In this document: one piece after another, positions 19,702-30,105 of the stretch | How positions within the stretch are numbered: position 1 is the first letter of the stretch | Layout: each line of letters starts with the position of its first letter | Assembly (NCBI GenBank): GCA_018436705.1 | Contig: JAHDLA010000007.1 | Location: 1 to 64,000, forward strand | Direction: 5' to 3' | From: Sedimentibacter sp. | Lineage (GTDB): Bacteria; Bacillota; Clostridia; Tissierellales; Sedimentibacteraceae | DNA length: 64,000 nt | Translations under genes and position numbers: made by a program | The notes under the pieces: model-generated | The model's input: only the letters and a program-made list of their open reading frames with translations | Databases searched by the model: none | Told to the model about the DNA's origin: nothing

Positions 19702-21198
19702 TTATGCATTCATTCCGTGAGCTTTTTGATAGCTTTGTACATATTCTTCAAGCTCTCCAGGAGATTTTTTGTACTTCATAGGTCTTACATACTGTTCAGA
19801 TGCAGGGTCTTCTTCCAGTGTCATTATTGTAATTCCAAAGAATGCAAATGCAACTGATATAATCGGGCTTAAAATATTAAAGAATGTGTATGGAATATAA
19901 CTTATAGTAGGCACGCCAAGGAATGTTGACATTGTCGCACCGCATGTATTCCACGGAATAAGAGCCGATGTAACAGTACCTGAATCTTCAAGTATACGAG
20001 ACAAGTTTCTCGGCGCCAATCCTCTTTCCCTATAGGTGTTTCTATACATTTTACCAGGAAGGGCTATAGCCAAGTACTGATCTCCGCAAAGAGTATTTAC
20101 AAACAAACATGTAACTGCTGTAACAAGAATCAGCGAACCGGTACTTTTTGCAAGAAGTAAAAGCTTGTTTGCTATTGCAGCCATCATGCCTGATTTTTCT
20201 AATACGCCGCCAAATGTCAGGGCACACATAATTAACGAAATAGTCCACATCATGTTCTGCATACCACCATTTGTCAAAAGTTCATCAACAACAGCATGAC
20301 CTGTTTCAGAAACTGTTCCATAGTTTGATATATCTAAAATGTAACCAAGATCTCCGCCTTGGAACGCAGTACAGATTGCACCCATAATGCATCCGATTAT
20401 AAGCCCCGGAAGAGCCGGAACCTTCATAGCAACAAGAACAATAACTATTACGGGAACCAGCAGCAACAACGGATTAATAATGTATGCTTCAGATATGGCA
20501 TTCAGTATACCGTTAATTTCAGTTGTATCAAGAACAGATCCTCTGTACTGAAGTCCTATAAATATAAAAATTACTAAAGTTATTCCGTATGATACCGATG
20601 TTGTGTAAAGCATATGCTTAATGTGATCAAACAGCTCAGCGCCTGCCATTCCAGGTGCCAAGTTAGTAGTATCGGATAACGGCGAAATTTTATCACCAAA
20701 ATATGCTCCGGATATTATCGCACCTGCTGCTAAAGGAACTGAAATTCCAAGTCCTTGTGCAACACCTATAAGTGCAACACCAACCGTTCCGGCTGTTGTC
20801 CACGAGCTTCCCGTAGCCAGAGATATAACACTGCAGAGCAATACTGATGCCGCCAGGAAAAATGTCGGCGACAAAATCTGCAGTCCATAATAAATCATTG
20901 TTGGTACAATACCTCCACCTATCCATGTACCGATAAGAACGCCTATTATTGCAAGTATTAAAATTGCCTGCATTGTTCCACTTATTGAATTAACAATGCC
21001 TTCCTCAATCTCTTTCCAAGTAAAACCAAGTCCATATACTGCTATCAGCGTTGCTATAACAGACCCCATTACAAGTGGAATGTGTACGTCCGCGCCGTAT
21101 TTAAGGATGGCCACCCCTATTAATGCCACTGTTATGGCTACCGGTATGATAGAAATTCCTAAAGTTGCTTCCTTCTTTTGTTTTGGAACTTTACTCAT
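19702..21198 (-). CDS. nhaC: NhaC family Na+/H+ antiporter
   Basis: An integral membrane protein of 498 residues with about 11-12 transmembrane segments, matching the NhaC family (GTWIGGGIVPTMIYYGL, SLATGSSWTTAGTVGVALIG, ISGAYFGDKISPLSDTTNL). Members exchange Na+ for H+ or, in some cases, malate for lactate, so the exact substrate is open. GGAGG precedes the ATG. It has its own terminator and a long upstream region of about 350 bp before the next gene that I could not resolve further. Confidence 0.85.
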   Translation of the reverse strand: MSKVPKQKKEATLGISIIPVAITVALIGVAILKYGADVHIPLVMGSVIATLIAVYGLGFTWKEIEEGIVNSISGTMQAILILAIIGVLIGTWIGGGIVPTMIYYGLQILSPTFFLAASVLLCSVISLATGSSWTTAGTVGVALIGVAQGLGISVPLAAGAIISGAYFGDKISPLSDTTNLAPGMAGAELFDHIKHMLYTTSVSYGITLVIFIFIGLQYRGSVLDTTEINGILNAISEAYIINPLLLLVPVIVIVLVAMKVPALPGLIIGCIMGAICTAFQGGDLGYILDISNYGTVSETGHAVVDELLTNGGMQNMMWTISLIMCALTFGGVLEKSGMMAAIANKLLLLAKSTGSLILVTAVTCLFVNTLCGDQYLAIALPGKMYRNTYRERGLAPRNLSRILEDSGTVTSALIPWNTCGATMSTFLGVPTISYIPYTFFNILSPIISVAFAFFGITIMTLEEDPASEQYVRPMKYKKSPGELEEYVQSYQKAHGMNA

Positions 21199-21544
21199 AG
21201 TTATCCTCCAATATTATTTGTTTGTGTGCAGCATGTATTAATATAAGGATGATAAATGATAACCCCACAAATCTAAAACAAACCCTAAAAAACCCATTAG
21301 CTAACCTTATACTCTACCTACAATACACACTTTTTTGCATAAAACGCTTTCACAACATGCAATTTTTATGCGTGAATTCGATTTCCTGCATTATAATAGT
21401 AGCATATGAACAGGCATTTGTAAACAGAAATTTGTTAGCTAATTATTACTTATTAGTTAATTTTATAATTTTTCAGTGTATAATACAAAATTTTACAAGA
21501 AAAAATCAGAGCTTCAAGCTCTGATTTCTAAATATTAATATTTA

Positions 21545-23434
21545 TTAAAAAATGTTATTTTTATACTCTATATACAAAGCTCGTATTTCAGTCATTTTTT
21601 CATTCATTTGTTTCTGAAGATCTGAAGAGGAATCATAATCGCCCTCGTTCAGTGCATTTTTTATCTTAGTAAAAATACACTTTTTCGACATACTATCCTT
21701 CATAAGCTTTGTTTTTAAGTAAACTATTCTTTCCCAGTTTACAACATCCAGATCAGTTGCATGGTCGTGTTCGTTATGAAGCTTTACAAATGTTTTTAAG
21801 AGCATTATATTATCATGGATTATTCTACCTTTAAGTTCATTTTTCCACTTCTGAAGAGTAGACTCCTTAAATGAATTAATTAATTCATCCGTAAATACAT
21901 CTCCTGATTTAAGTACCTGCTCTTTGAGACTGTTCGATTTAAATCCGCTTAAATTCTCCCACACTGTAGCAGGAGCAGTTCCATAAAGCTTGTTGCGTTC
22001 TTCTTCGGAGTATTTCTCAAATACGTCTTTTTCACTCCTATACTCTCTGAATTTTTCGAGGTATACCGCATCTTCTCCGTATTTTTTGGAAATCTCTTTT
22101 TCCAGTTCTTCACAGTTTAAGCCGGCGTCCGTAACTTTAATTATTCCGTCCAACATAGCCTGATAAGCTGCAGCAATTACAAGATACGTATTGGTATACG
22201 GGTTTGGCGAACGCAGTTCGAATCTGATAGCTCCAGGATTGTTTATATCTCTTATGACACCAACCAGTACGGATCTGTTTCTTGACGGCTGCTCTTTGGT
22301 TCCGCCTAATGAAGTTACTATACACACAGGTGCTTCAAATCCGGGTTTCAACCTGTTAAAAGCATCATTTGTAGCAGTTACTATAGGATTGATCACTTCA
22401 TAATTTTTCAATACACCCATTAAAGAACCATAGCCTATTTCGCTCAAATAGTCTTTTCTGATATCCTTAGGTGCAAACAGGTTTATTCTTTTCCCGCTCT
22501 TTAGCTTAACCGCAACGCCAAGATGCGTATGCTCCCCGTTTCCGGCAACTCCTTCTATGGGCTTTGCCTTAAACAAAACTTCTAACCCATGGTGTCTGAA
22601 CTGATCTTCAATCAATTCTCTTATAAATATTTCATTGTCCGCAGTCTGTAGAGATTCAGAAAATCTCCAATCTATTTCCAACTGCTCCATAACGTGGGTA
22701 ATTCTTCCCTTTGCATCAATCCTGTTTGGAATTCCGCCCACTTCTTTATGAGCCATTTCAGGTTTTAAATCGTAACGTTCAAGCATTTCCATTATTTTTT
22801 CAATCACTGTCCTCACAGTGCCCATGGTTCTTTTCCAGTATTGTTCTTTCAGCACCTGTGATGTATGAAGTTCTTCAAAATCAGCGCTTTGCTCAGGCGT
22901 CTTAACCCACATTTCAAGTTCAGTGGCTGACGTCAAAAGCACATCTTCGATATCTTCATATTCAAATCCGAAACTTTCGGGAATTCTTGAATTTTTCTTT
23001 AATACTTCCAATATTTGAGTTTTAAAGTAACTTGTTGCTCTTTTCAAAATTGATCTGGAGCAAACCTGTTTTCCGCCGTGTATTATAAAAGAAGGAATCT
23101 TTAAAGTCCCTACCGGAAGCCCGTTTTCATCATTGTAATGTTCATAATTGTAATCAACAAACCAATTACAGTCCAAGTCAGGCAGTATGTCAACTCTTGC
23201 ATCATTTAAATCTGCGATACCCTGAAGCTCAACGCTTGATCCGTCTGTCTGAATTCCAAATTTCAGCATTTCCTTCATATCTTTTATGAAAAGCTTAACA
23301 GGTATTTTCTCATCTGTTCCGTTGCCGCCTATATCAACGCCCATAAACGACACAAACTGTATTTCCGGATGCTCTTCAAGTACTCTTGTGAGTTCCGGTA
23401 TTTCATGATTTTCGGGCTTAATTATATAAATCAT
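21545..23434 (-). CDS. Glutamine synthetase family protein, 629 residues
   Basis: The central region (about 100-440) has the glutamine-synthetase catalytic fold: ELEMWV for the metal glutamates, NGEHTHLG for the nucleotide/glutamate loop, and RFELRSPNPYTNTYL. At 629 residues it is much longer than GSI (about 440-470), with a C-terminal extension of about 180 residues rich in charged helices. It may be a true glutamine synthetase or a gamma-glutamyl ligase acting on another amine. Two other glutamine synthetases lie within 13 kb. It has its own promoter and no hexaloop leader like the other nitrogen genes. Long gap between AAGGAGG and ATG (12 nt). Confidence 0.78.
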   Translation of the reverse strand: MIYIIKPENHEIPELTRVLEEHPEIQFVSFMGVDIGGNGTDEKIPVKLFIKDMKEMLKFGIQTDGSSVELQGIADLNDARVDILPDLDCNWFVDYNYEHYNDENGLPVGTLKIPSFIIHGGKQVCSRSILKRATSYFKTQILEVLKKNSRIPESFGFEYEDIEDVLLTSATELEMWVKTPEQSADFEELHTSQVLKEQYWKRTMGTVRTVIEKIMEMLERYDLKPEMAHKEVGGIPNRIDAKGRITHVMEQLEIDWRFSESLQTADNEIFIRELIEDQFRHHGLEVLFKAKPIEGVAGNGEHTHLGVAVKLKSGKRINLFAPKDIRKDYLSEIGYGSLMGVLKNYEVINPIVTATNDAFNRLKPGFEAPVCIVTSLGGTKEQPSRNRSVLVGVIRDINNPGAIRFELRSPNPYTNTYLVIAAAYQAMLDGIIKVTDAGLNCEELEKEISKKYGEDAVYLEKFREYRSEKDVFEKYSEEERNKLYGTAPATVWENLSGFKSNSLKEQVLKSGDVFTDELINSFKESTLQKWKNELKGRIIHDNIMLLKTFVKLHNEHDHATDLDVVNWERIVYLKTKLMKDSMSKKCIFTKIKNALNEGDYDSSSDLQKQMNEKMTEIRALYIEYKNNIF

Positions 23435-23470
23435 AAAAATATATTTCCTCCTTGTTTGTTTTTATAAGGT

Positions 23471-23499
23471 ATTTTAGCACACGAAATTTCATAATGCAA
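23471..23499 (-). promoter_or_regulatory. Promoter of the 629-residue glutamine-synthetase gene
   Basis: Minus strand: TTGCAT (23494-23499), 17-bp spacer, TAAAAT (23471-23476), with a TG-type extended -10. It lies about 40 bp before the start codon. Confidence 0.6.
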
Positions 23500-23566
23500 C
23501 AAAATTGTATGTTATATATACGAAATATTTATCTTTTTTATATGGTAAAGTTCGTAATATTACTTT

Positions 23567-24196
23567 TTACCTGCATATATTTATCAACTCGCAGGGCTCA
23601 TATATCAAGTATTCCGGCTTATGTTTTTTCAGACTTTCCACCGTATTGTAACCCCACGCTACTGACGCTATATCTATTCCCGTATTTTTTGCAGCATGTA
23701 TGTCCCTTATTTCATCTCCTACATAAAGAACATCTTTCAACTCCAATTTCTCTTTTTTTATAACCTTTTTCAGCTTGGATTCTTTTCCGAACATGGATGA
23801 ACTTGCAATGAAATCAAAAATATCCGCATTTTGTTCTTCTAAAAACATCTGAACGTTTGTCTTTGAATTAGTGGTAATAATCGCTGTACTTATTCCCATA
23901 GACTTTAGTGCCGAAACTGTATTGAATATATCATGCTTGCATGGTTTAATGTTCCTTATGTCGTGTTTTAAAAGCTTTTTCCCTCTTTTAAGAATAAAAG
24001 GCAGGTATCTTTTCTTAAGCTCCACATAAGCCATCAATTCTCTTGCACTCATTTTCTTGATATGCCCTAATTCATCTATGGTAATATTTCGCAAATTATA
24101 TTTTTCCGCCAGCTTCTGATATATAACAAAATTAACTTCTTCAGTATCCGCCAACGTTCCATCGAAATCAAATAATACATATTTATATTTCACCAT
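23567..24196 (-). CDS. HAD family hydrolase (phosphoglycolate-phosphatase-like)
   Basis: A cytosolic phosphatase of 209 residues. Motif I is FDFDGTLAD at about 9-17 (nucleophile and acid/base Asp), motif II is the Thr in IITTN, and motif IV is VGDEIRDIHAAKN. The helical cap between motifs I and II marks subfamily IA, as in Gph and PpaX. Substrate cannot be read. It stands between the glutamine-synthetase gene and a possible phospholipase gene, with no clear operon partner. Confidence 0.85.
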   Translation of the reverse strand: MVKYKYVLFDFDGTLADTEEVNFVIYQKLAEKYNLRNITIDELGHIKKMSARELMAYVELKKRYLPFILKRGKKLLKHDIRNIKPCKHDIFNTVSALKSMGISTAIITTNSKTNVQMFLEEQNADIFDFIASSSMFGKESKLKKVIKKEKLELKDVLYVGDEIRDIHAAKNTGIDIASVAWGYNTVESLKKHKPEYLIYEPCELINICR

Positions 24197-24313
24197 AATC
24201 CATCCTTAATCTAATTTATCCATAAATAATAGCATAATACAAGTACTTGTTCAACTATATTATATTTTATCTATCCAGTCAATTTTTAATTTATAAATTT
24301 TTTTGCAATTTTA

Positions 24314-24338
24314 AAAAACTCCTTGTTAAGGAGTTTTT
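24314..24338 (-). terminator. Intrinsic terminator
   Basis: A perfect 11-bp stem (24314-24324 with 24328-24338) with a 3-nt loop and T-run on the minus strand, immediately downstream of the 24342-24935 gene. Confidence 0.8.
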
Positions 24339-24341
24339 ATG

Positions 24342-24935
24342 TTACAATGATTTCATAATTTTACTGCATCCGCTTTTTATAAAGCTCATATATTCCTGTT
24401 CTTCAATCAGATTCGGGTAAGTAACCTCAGGTACATGCTCGTTTAAAAATTCTATTATCTTTTCTTTAGAATTTTTGATACTAATACTGCCGAGCTCCTT
24501 TAAATTTATATTACTGTTAAATTCAACTATTTCTTTAATATACTTTTCAAAGAAGTTATTTATAGCTTTACTATCATAATATCTCAGAATTGTTCCTACT
24601 GCCGCGCCCAGTTCATCATCACTCAAATCCACACTGTTGTGAAGAGTGAGCTTGCTTGCATTAAATTTATAGTATTCATCAAACCACAAGTGACAGTAGT
24701 ATCCCAATATGAATGACTTCTGAACATTATTAAGTTTATTTAGATTAAACTTTTCATAAAATTCTCGAACGTCTATATTGCCATCCTCATCAAATGTATG
24801 CATCTCCTCAAAATCATCTTCAGTGATTGTATCCGGCGACATCATACCTATGATAAAGCTGGGAACATGAATACCTGCTTTAAAATTTTCTATAAACAAT
24901 TTACCAAAGTGCATGTTGGTACTTATTGGCGGCAT
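24342..24935 (-). CDS. Possible zinc-dependent phospholipase C-like protein
   Basis: A 197-residue, mainly helical protein without a signal peptide. The start MPPISTNMHFGKLF, a central LGYYCHLWFDEYY and spaced His/Asp residues resemble the zinc-dependent phospholipase C-type hydrolase family (PF00882), which uses a His/Asp metal cluster. The match is by eye and weak, so it should be treated as hypothetical. AAGGAG precedes the ATG; a terminator follows. Confidence 0.55.
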   Translation of the reverse strand: MPPISTNMHFGKLFIENFKAGIHVPSFIIGMMSPDTITEDDFEEMHTFDEDGNIDVREFYEKFNLNKLNNVQKSFILGYYCHLWFDEYYKFNASKLTLHNSVDLSDDELGAAVGTILRYYDSKAINNFFEKYIKEIVEFNSNINLKELGSISIKNSKEKIIEFLNEHVPEVTYPNLIEEQEYMSFIKSGCSKIMKSL

Positions 24936-25006
24936 TTGTATTTTTAACTCCTTTTAAAATATTCTCGTACATTATACCAAAATAATAAAAGTTTGTACAG
25001 TAATAT

Positions 25007-26173
25007 TTATGATAATGCGATCTCAGGAGGTTCTGTGGTTTCTCCGGTTTTTGGATTAACAAATGCAAGCCAGTAACCATGTTTGTCATAACTATCCTTA
25101 TTGCTGTATGACCAATTTTTGAAACCCGTTACCCCTTTGTAAGGCTGTTCTTCCTTGGAAAATTCACCAGGAATTCCATATACAAACTTGATAACATCAC
25201 CTTTTTCTTTATATACGCCAAAAATATAATGCCCATATTTTTTCATGAGATTGCTGCACGTCGTTACGCGATTTGACATAGGATACGGATAGTACGAGCT
25301 GACTATTTGATTATAATACGGCAGGAATCCATTCTTAATTCCAGATTCATCATATGGTATGTACCACCAATAAAAGCTCTTTATTTTTACAGATAACGGC
25401 TCGACCTGTTTATACTCTTTTAAAACATTATACAGGCTCTCGTCAAATTTATTTCTGTACTTCCTCGACTGTGCCTCTGCCGAAGCATCTTTTTTTTCCT
25501 TATTATTTTCATTTATATTGATAGCAGAATTTACGGTTGTATTTTTCATATTGTCTTTTTTATGTGAAGCCTCTTCTATTTTTGATTGCTCTTCATCAAC
25601 TTTCTCTGATTTTTCTATTATTTCTTTAACCTCTTCTGTTTTTTGTTTTTCCGCTGATTCGTTTTGTTTTTTTCTGTTGTCTGTTTCGTTTACGACGTCA
25701 TGAGCTTCTGATTTCTTATTCGCTGTTTCATTGGTAAGTTTATCTTCTTCTTTTTCAGAAATCGATTTACTTTCTTCTACGATATCTTCCTCATTAACAA
25801 TATCCTCTTCATCCAGTTCAAGTTTTTTTATATTCTCGACAGATGTTGCATTAAACAAGTTTGTGTACATAGATATTTTCTTGTCCTTTACTACAGCACA
25901 AACATTGTAATCTTCAATTGCATTGTTATTTCCAAATGTCAATAGCTTCTTGAGCATACCCTTTTTGTTATTAATTTCGCCAAGCTTTATTTTGTTATCC
26001 CTATCCTTATACAAATATACTTCGCTGCTTGTTTTTGCATCACCTAAATTTTCCACAGATACAATTATATTGCCTCTTATGCCCCTTATGTCAAGGCGAA
26101 CATAACCCCTTGATCTGTCCTTCTTATTTATCTGTTCAAAAAACTTCATTACTCTATAGTTTTTATTATTCAT
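25007..26173 (-). CDS. Hypothetical protein with charged low-complexity linker
   Basis: 388 residues in three parts. An N-terminal beta-rich domain (about 1-125) contains GYVRLDIRGIRGNIIVSVENL. A highly charged Glu/Lys/Asn linker (about 125-240) is predicted to be disordered. A C-terminal domain (about 240-385) is rich in Tyr, Trp and Pro, with WWYIPYDES and HYIFGVYKEKGDVIKFVYGIPG. I do not recognise a named family. There is no signal peptide or membrane segment. Repetitive Glu/Lys content suggests a structural or scaffold role, possibly in the spore, but this is speculation. AGGAGG fixes the start. Confidence 0.7.
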   Translation of the reverse strand: MNNKNYRVMKFFEQINKKDRSRGYVRLDIRGIRGNIIVSVENLGDAKTSSEVYLYKDRDNKIKLGEINNKKGMLKKLLTFGNNNAIEDYNVCAVVKDKKISMYTNLFNATSVENIKKLELDEEDIVNEEDIVEESKSISEKEEDKLTNETANKKSEAHDVVNETDNRKKQNESAEKQKTEEVKEIIEKSEKVDEEQSKIEEASHKKDNMKNTTVNSAININENNKEKKDASAEAQSRKYRNKFDESLYNVLKEYKQVEPLSVKIKSFYWWYIPYDESGIKNGFLPYYNQIVSSYYPYPMSNRVTTCSNLMKKYGHYIFGVYKEKGDVIKFVYGIPGEFSKEEQPYKGVTGFKNWSYSNKDSYDKHGYWLAFVNPKTGETTEPPEIALS

Positions 26174-26253
26174 GAATTCCCTCCTACAAAATACCTGTTA
26201 CAAAAATATATGCTAAAATTTCCGTAACATTACTTTTTTATGGCAAGCTTTGA

Positions 26254-27537
26254 TTATATTAGTTTTGCAATGTCATATAATGAGCTTAGCACAAGCCAGT
26301 TTTGAGGGAAATATCTCATGATATTCCAGTACCCTACTCCTTCAAAGCCATATTCCGAAAAAACATCAAGCTTGGATTCTATGCTTCTGGCATCTTCAAA
26401 CCACACCTGATGCTGGTTCCCCTGATCGTCGTAGTAAATAAAGTATGGAGCTTGAGATACTTCATTGTACTCTATGGGCGCCCCAACTTCATCAGCCAGT
26501 TCTACCGCCTGTACGTTTGAAAGGGAATTCGCTTTTGAAACTCCCTGGACATAAGGCAGTACAAAATCATAACCATAATTAGGAATTCCCATGTAAATTT
26601 TATCTCTTGGTATTTCAGTTACAGCATAATCTAAAACTTCTCTTACCTTGTCAACAGGTGAAACCGCCATTGCAGGCCCGTAAGTGTACCCCCATTCATA
26701 TGTCATAAGCAAAGCTCTGTTGGATGCATCACCAAGGGCAGGATAGTCGTGAGCTTCATACAACAACCCTGACTGGTCAGCTGAGGTTTTAGGCGCAAGC
26801 GCCGTCAGTACCGTAAATCCTTCCTCATTCAATCTGTCAGTCATTTTTTGAACAAATGCAACGAAATTATCTCTGTCTTCCGGCAATACATATTCAAAAT
26901 CTATATCAAGCCCGTAATACTCTTTCTCCTTCATTGTATTTACTACGTTTTCTATCAGGTTGTTCTGTATATTTTCGTCATTTAAAAGGCTATGTGCAAG
27001 TTCATTACTGAATTTGCCTTCTTCTGTCAGTGTTGAAATCAACATCAGCGGCGCAACTCCAAAATCTCTCGCTATCCCTATAAGCTCTTCATCGTCTATA
27101 TCTATTAGATTTCCTTCAGGCGTTATGCCGTAAGTGAAAAGTGTCAAATACGTTAAATAAGGAAGAGTTTTCATAAGCACTGTTCTGTCAATATTGGGAT
27201 ATGCATATCCTATGACATGAATAGGCCCTCTCTTTTCCTGATCAAGACTTATTATTATCTGTTCACCTGGAAATATATCATCGGCATACATAATCTGAGG
27301 ATTGTACTGCAATAAATTTACAACCGGTATGCCATATCTTTGAGCAATATTTTCTAAGGTATCTCCCGGCTGCACCGTATGAACCTGGTCAGGAACCAGT
27401 ATTACTATTGTCTGCCCTACCACCAGCTCATTGGGGTTGGCAAGTTCATTGTAAGCAATTATTTGTTGAGGCGTAGTGTTGTATTGCTCTGCAATACTAT
27501 ATATGGTATCACCTGGCTGTACTACATGAATTATCAT
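26254..27537 (-). CDS. LysM-GH18 spore peptidoglycan hydrolase (SleL/YaaH-like)
   Basis: 427 residues: two N-terminal LysM domains (about 2-48 and 52-98, each with VQPGDT) followed by a GH18 barrel (about 105-425). The catalytic motif YYGLDIDFEYV carries the DxxDxE-type signature with Glu as acid. This build is typical of the spore cortex-lytic N-acetylglucosaminidases SleL/YaaH, which act in germination. There is no signal peptide, as in that family, since the protein is deposited on the spore from the mother cell. Its presence argues for an endospore former. GGGGAG precedes the ATG. Confidence 0.87.
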   Translation of the reverse strand: MIIHVVQPGDTIYSIAEQYNTTPQQIIAYNELANPNELVVGQTIVILVPDQVHTVQPGDTLENIAQRYGIPVVNLLQYNPQIMYADDIFPGEQIIISLDQEKRGPIHVIGYAYPNIDRTVLMKTLPYLTYLTLFTYGITPEGNLIDIDDEELIGIARDFGVAPLMLISTLTEEGKFSNELAHSLLNDENIQNNLIENVVNTMKEKEYYGLDIDFEYVLPEDRDNFVAFVQKMTDRLNEEGFTVLTALAPKTSADQSGLLYEAHDYPALGDASNRALLMTYEWGYTYGPAMAVSPVDKVREVLDYAVTEIPRDKIYMGIPNYGYDFVLPYVQGVSKANSLSNVQAVELADEVGAPIEYNEVSQAPYFIYYDDQGNQHQVWFEDARSIESKLDVFSEYGFEGVGYWNIMRYFPQNWLVLSSLYDIAKLI

Positions 27538-27706
27538 AATTTCTCCCCTTTCTTTTCTTTCATTAGTATATGCACAAAAAAAACAATTGTTAAAATTTCA
27601 GCATTATTGGCAAACACAAAAAATTCCGAATATTTTTTCATATCGATAGTAATAACATCTCTGCTTTGCAATCCTAGCTGTATGCCGAGAAAAGAATTTT
27701 ATTGGT

Positions 27707-27745
27707 AAAAAAAATGACATGAGCAATGATTTCTCATCGCACATG
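27707..27745 (-). terminator. Weak terminator after glnN
   Basis: On the minus strand a short stem (ATGAG/CTCAT with a 9-nt loop) is followed by a run of eight T (plus-strand A-run ending near 27714). The stem is only 5 bp, so efficiency is uncertain. Confidence 0.4.
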
Positions 27746-27780
27746 CCTTATATAGGATCCTATTTAGGAGGATAGGCTTA

Positions 27781-29871
27781 TTAAACGCTGAATAAAAGCT
27801 CTCCGTAGGTTGGGAAGGGCCAGTATTTTTTTGCAGTATTTGTCTCAAGTTCATCCACTACCGCTCTTACTTCCTGCATAGCCGCAAATATGTGCCTCCT
27901 GCTGAAGTCTGCGCATTCATTCGCGTTTTCCAGATTCTTAATATCAATAAGCTTATTTTCAAGCAATTCTGTCTTATTGTACAACGAACGCATCAGCAAA
28001 GATAATTTTAGAACCAAGGCTTTTTCTGTTTCGCAATCTACATCTATTAAAAATACTTTTTTAGAGTTTGCAGTATCACTCAATTCCTTAATATATAAAT
28101 TAACTGCCGGTATTATATATTTCTTTACTATATCTATTAATGTAAGGGCCTCAATACATATTTCCTTACAATATTCGTCAAGCACTATTTCAGTCCTTGA
28201 ATATATTTCCTTCTTTGATAGTATTTTAAATTTCTCAAACAATTTAACATTTTTATCTGATGTAAAATACGGCAGGCTTTCAGGTGTTGATTTCAGATTG
28301 AGCAGCCCTCTTTTTTTCGCTTCCTCAACCCATTCATCCGTATAGTTGTTTCCGTTAAATATAATCCTCTTGTGTACCTTTATGGTATCCTTCAAAAGAA
28401 TATTTAACGCTTCATTAAAATCATCCGCCTTTTCAAGAACATCAGCAAACTGAGACAATACATCTGCAACTATAGTATTCAAAACCATATTCGGTCCTGC
28501 TATAGAAAGTTTCGATCCTACCATTCTAAATTCAAATTTGTTCCCTGTGAAGGCAAAAGGAGATGTTCTGTTTCGATCTGTGGTATCCATAGGAAATACA
28601 GGTATTGCATCCACACCTACAGCCATTTCTCTTTTGTATTCCTTATCATATACCACACCGCCTTCTATTGATTCGAGCACTGAAGTCAATTCATCTCCTA
28701 AAAATATAGATATGATTGCCGGAGGAGCTTCATTTCCGCCAAGCCTGTGATCATTTCCGGCAGTGGAAACAGATACTTTAAGCAAGTCCTGATAATCATC
28801 TACTGCTTTGATAACAGAGCACAGGAATAGTAAAAACCTTGCATTCTCTCTCGGTGAGTTTCCCGGCTCAAGCAAATTTATGCCCTCATTTGTCGAAACA
28901 GACCAGTTATTGTGCTTACCGCTTCCGTTTATGCCGGCAAAGGGTTTTTCATGCAAAAGACACGTAAGTCCGTGCTTCGAAGCAACCTTCTTCATTAATT
29001 CCATAGTCATCTGATTATGGTCGCACGCAATATTTGTATTCGTAAATATTGGAGCAAGCTCATGCTGCGCGGGTGCAACCTCATTGTGCTCTGTTTTGGC
29101 TAATATCCCCAGCTTCCACAATTCTTCATTCAAATCCTTCATATACTCCGCTACTCTGGGTCTTATTGCTCCGAAATAGTGGTCTTCCAATTCCTGCCCT
29201 TTTGGCGGTTTTGCCCCAAACAATGTCCTTCCTGTATAAACTAAATCTTTTCTTTTATTGAATAATTCTGTATCAATTAAGAAATATTCCTGTTCAGGCC
29301 CGACTGTTGTAATGATTCTCTTTGTATCCTTGTCTCCGAACAATCTTACTATTCTGAGCGCCTGAACATTTAATGCTTCCATTGACCTTAGCAGCGGTGT
29401 TTTTTTATCAAGAACTTCCCCTCCATATGAACAAAATGCTGTTGGAATGCATAACACCGAATCTTTAATAAATGCAAATGAGGTTGGGTCCCACGCAGTA
29501 TATCCCCTTGCTTCAAATGTTGAACGAAGTCCTCCAGATGGAAAACTGGATGCATCCGGCTCGCCTTTTATCAGTTCTTTTCCCGAAAACTCCATTATTA
29601 CCTTTCCGTCAGACGTTGCGGAAATAAAACTGTCGTGTTTTTCTGCAGTAATTCCTGTCATTGGCTGGAACCAGTGTGTAAAATGGGTAGCCCCTTTCTC
29701 TACGGCCCAGTCTTTCATTGCGTTTGCCACAACATTTGCAATATTTAAGTCCAGGCTGCTGCCATTCTGAATTGTTTCTTTGAGTGCTTTATATATTTCC
29801 TTAGGTAATCTTTCCTTCATTACTTCATCATTAAATACCATGCTTCCAAAAATCTCTGATATATAACTCAT
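27781..29871 (-). CDS. glnN: Type III glutamine synthetase
   Basis: GSIII makes glutamine from glutamate, ammonia and ATP. 696 residues fits the family (about 700). Visible are the GSIII N-terminal region with FNDEVM and [10 protein letters not shown], the [10 protein letters not shown] metal glutamates, [10 protein letters not shown], and the C-terminal domain ending in [19 protein letters not shown] fixes the start. It is divergent from the glutamate-synthase/glnA operon, and its short leader holds an ANTAR-type hexaloop hairpin overlapping a terminator, so expression is probably set by antitermination. Confidence 0.95.
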   Translation of the reverse strand: MSYISEIFGSMVFNDEVMKERLPKEIYKALKETIQNGSSLDLNIANVVANAMKDWAVEKGATHFTHWFQPMTGITAEKHDSFISATSDGKVIMEFSGKELIKGEPDASSFPSGGLRSTFEARGYTAWDPTSFAFIKDSVLCIPTAFCSYGGEVLDKKTPLLRSMEALNVQALRIVRLFGDKDTKRIITTVGPEQEYFLIDTELFNKRKDLVYTGRTLFGAKPPKGQELEDHYFGAIRPRVAEYMKDLNEELWKLGILAKTEHNEVAPAQHELAPIFTNTNIACDHNQMTMELMKKVASKHGLTCLLHEKPFAGINGSGKHNNWSVSTNEGINLLEPGNSPRENARFLLFLCSVIKAVDDYQDLLKVSVSTAGNDHRLGGNEAPPAIISIFLGDELTSVLESIEGGVVYDKEYKREMAVGVDAIPVFPMDTTDRNRTSPFAFTGNKFEFRMVGSKLSIAGPNMVLNTIVADVLSQFADVLEKADDFNEALNILLKDTIKVHKRIIFNGNNYTDEWVEEAKKRGLLNLKSTPESLPYFTSDKNVKLFEKFKILSKKEIYSRTEIVLDEYCKEICIEALTLIDIVKKYIIPAVNLYIKELSDTANSKKVFLIDVDCETEKALVLKLSLLMRSLYNKTELLENKLIDIKNLENANECADFSRRHIFAAMQEVRAVVDELETNTAKKYWPFPTYGELLFSV

Positions 29872-29883
29872 AATTTCCTCCCG

Positions 29884-29930
29884 AAAAGCAAAAAGACGCC
29901 GTAGGTATAGTCCTACAGCGCCTTTGCTGT
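29884..29930 (-). promoter_or_regulatory. ANTAR-type hexaloop hairpin overlapping leader terminator of glnN
   Basis: On the minus strand ACAGC/GCTGT (29926-29930 with 29915-29919) closes the hexaloop AAAGGC (29925-29920), with A at loop position 1 and G at 4, as in RNA targets of ANTAR proteins. The loop and 3' arm are also the 5' arm of an intrinsic terminator (29912-29925 pairing with 29892-29905, two G-U pairs) ending in a T-rich tail. The two folds are mutually exclusive. The hairpin lies within about 5 nt of the predicted transcript start, leaving no room for a second upstream hairpin. Confidence 0.8.
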
Positions 29931-29941
29931 TTTATGTATGC

Positions 29942-29970
29942 ATTATATACACCAGCGGATTATTTGTCAA
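29942..29970 (-). promoter_or_regulatory. Consensus SigA promoter of glnN
   Basis: Minus strand TTGACA (29965-29970), 17-bp spacer, TATAAT (29942-29947). Predicted transcript start near 29935. Confidence 0.85.
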
Positions 29971-30070
29971 TAACTTTTTAAAAATTTTATTAATATATTT
30001 AAAAAAGTTAATATTTATAATAATTATTCCTGCACAACTTTCACATTGCACCAAAATATATAAAAAAAAC

Positions 30071-30099
30071 TTGACATTTTATATCAATTAGATTATAAT
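30071..30099 (+). promoter_or_regulatory. Consensus SigA promoter of glutamate synthase-glnA operon
   Basis: TTGACA (30071-30076), 17-bp spacer, TATAAT (30094-30099); both hexamers match consensus. Predicted start near 30106, leaving a leader of about 110 nt. Confidence 0.87.
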
Positions 30100-30105
30100 T
30101 CCAAC

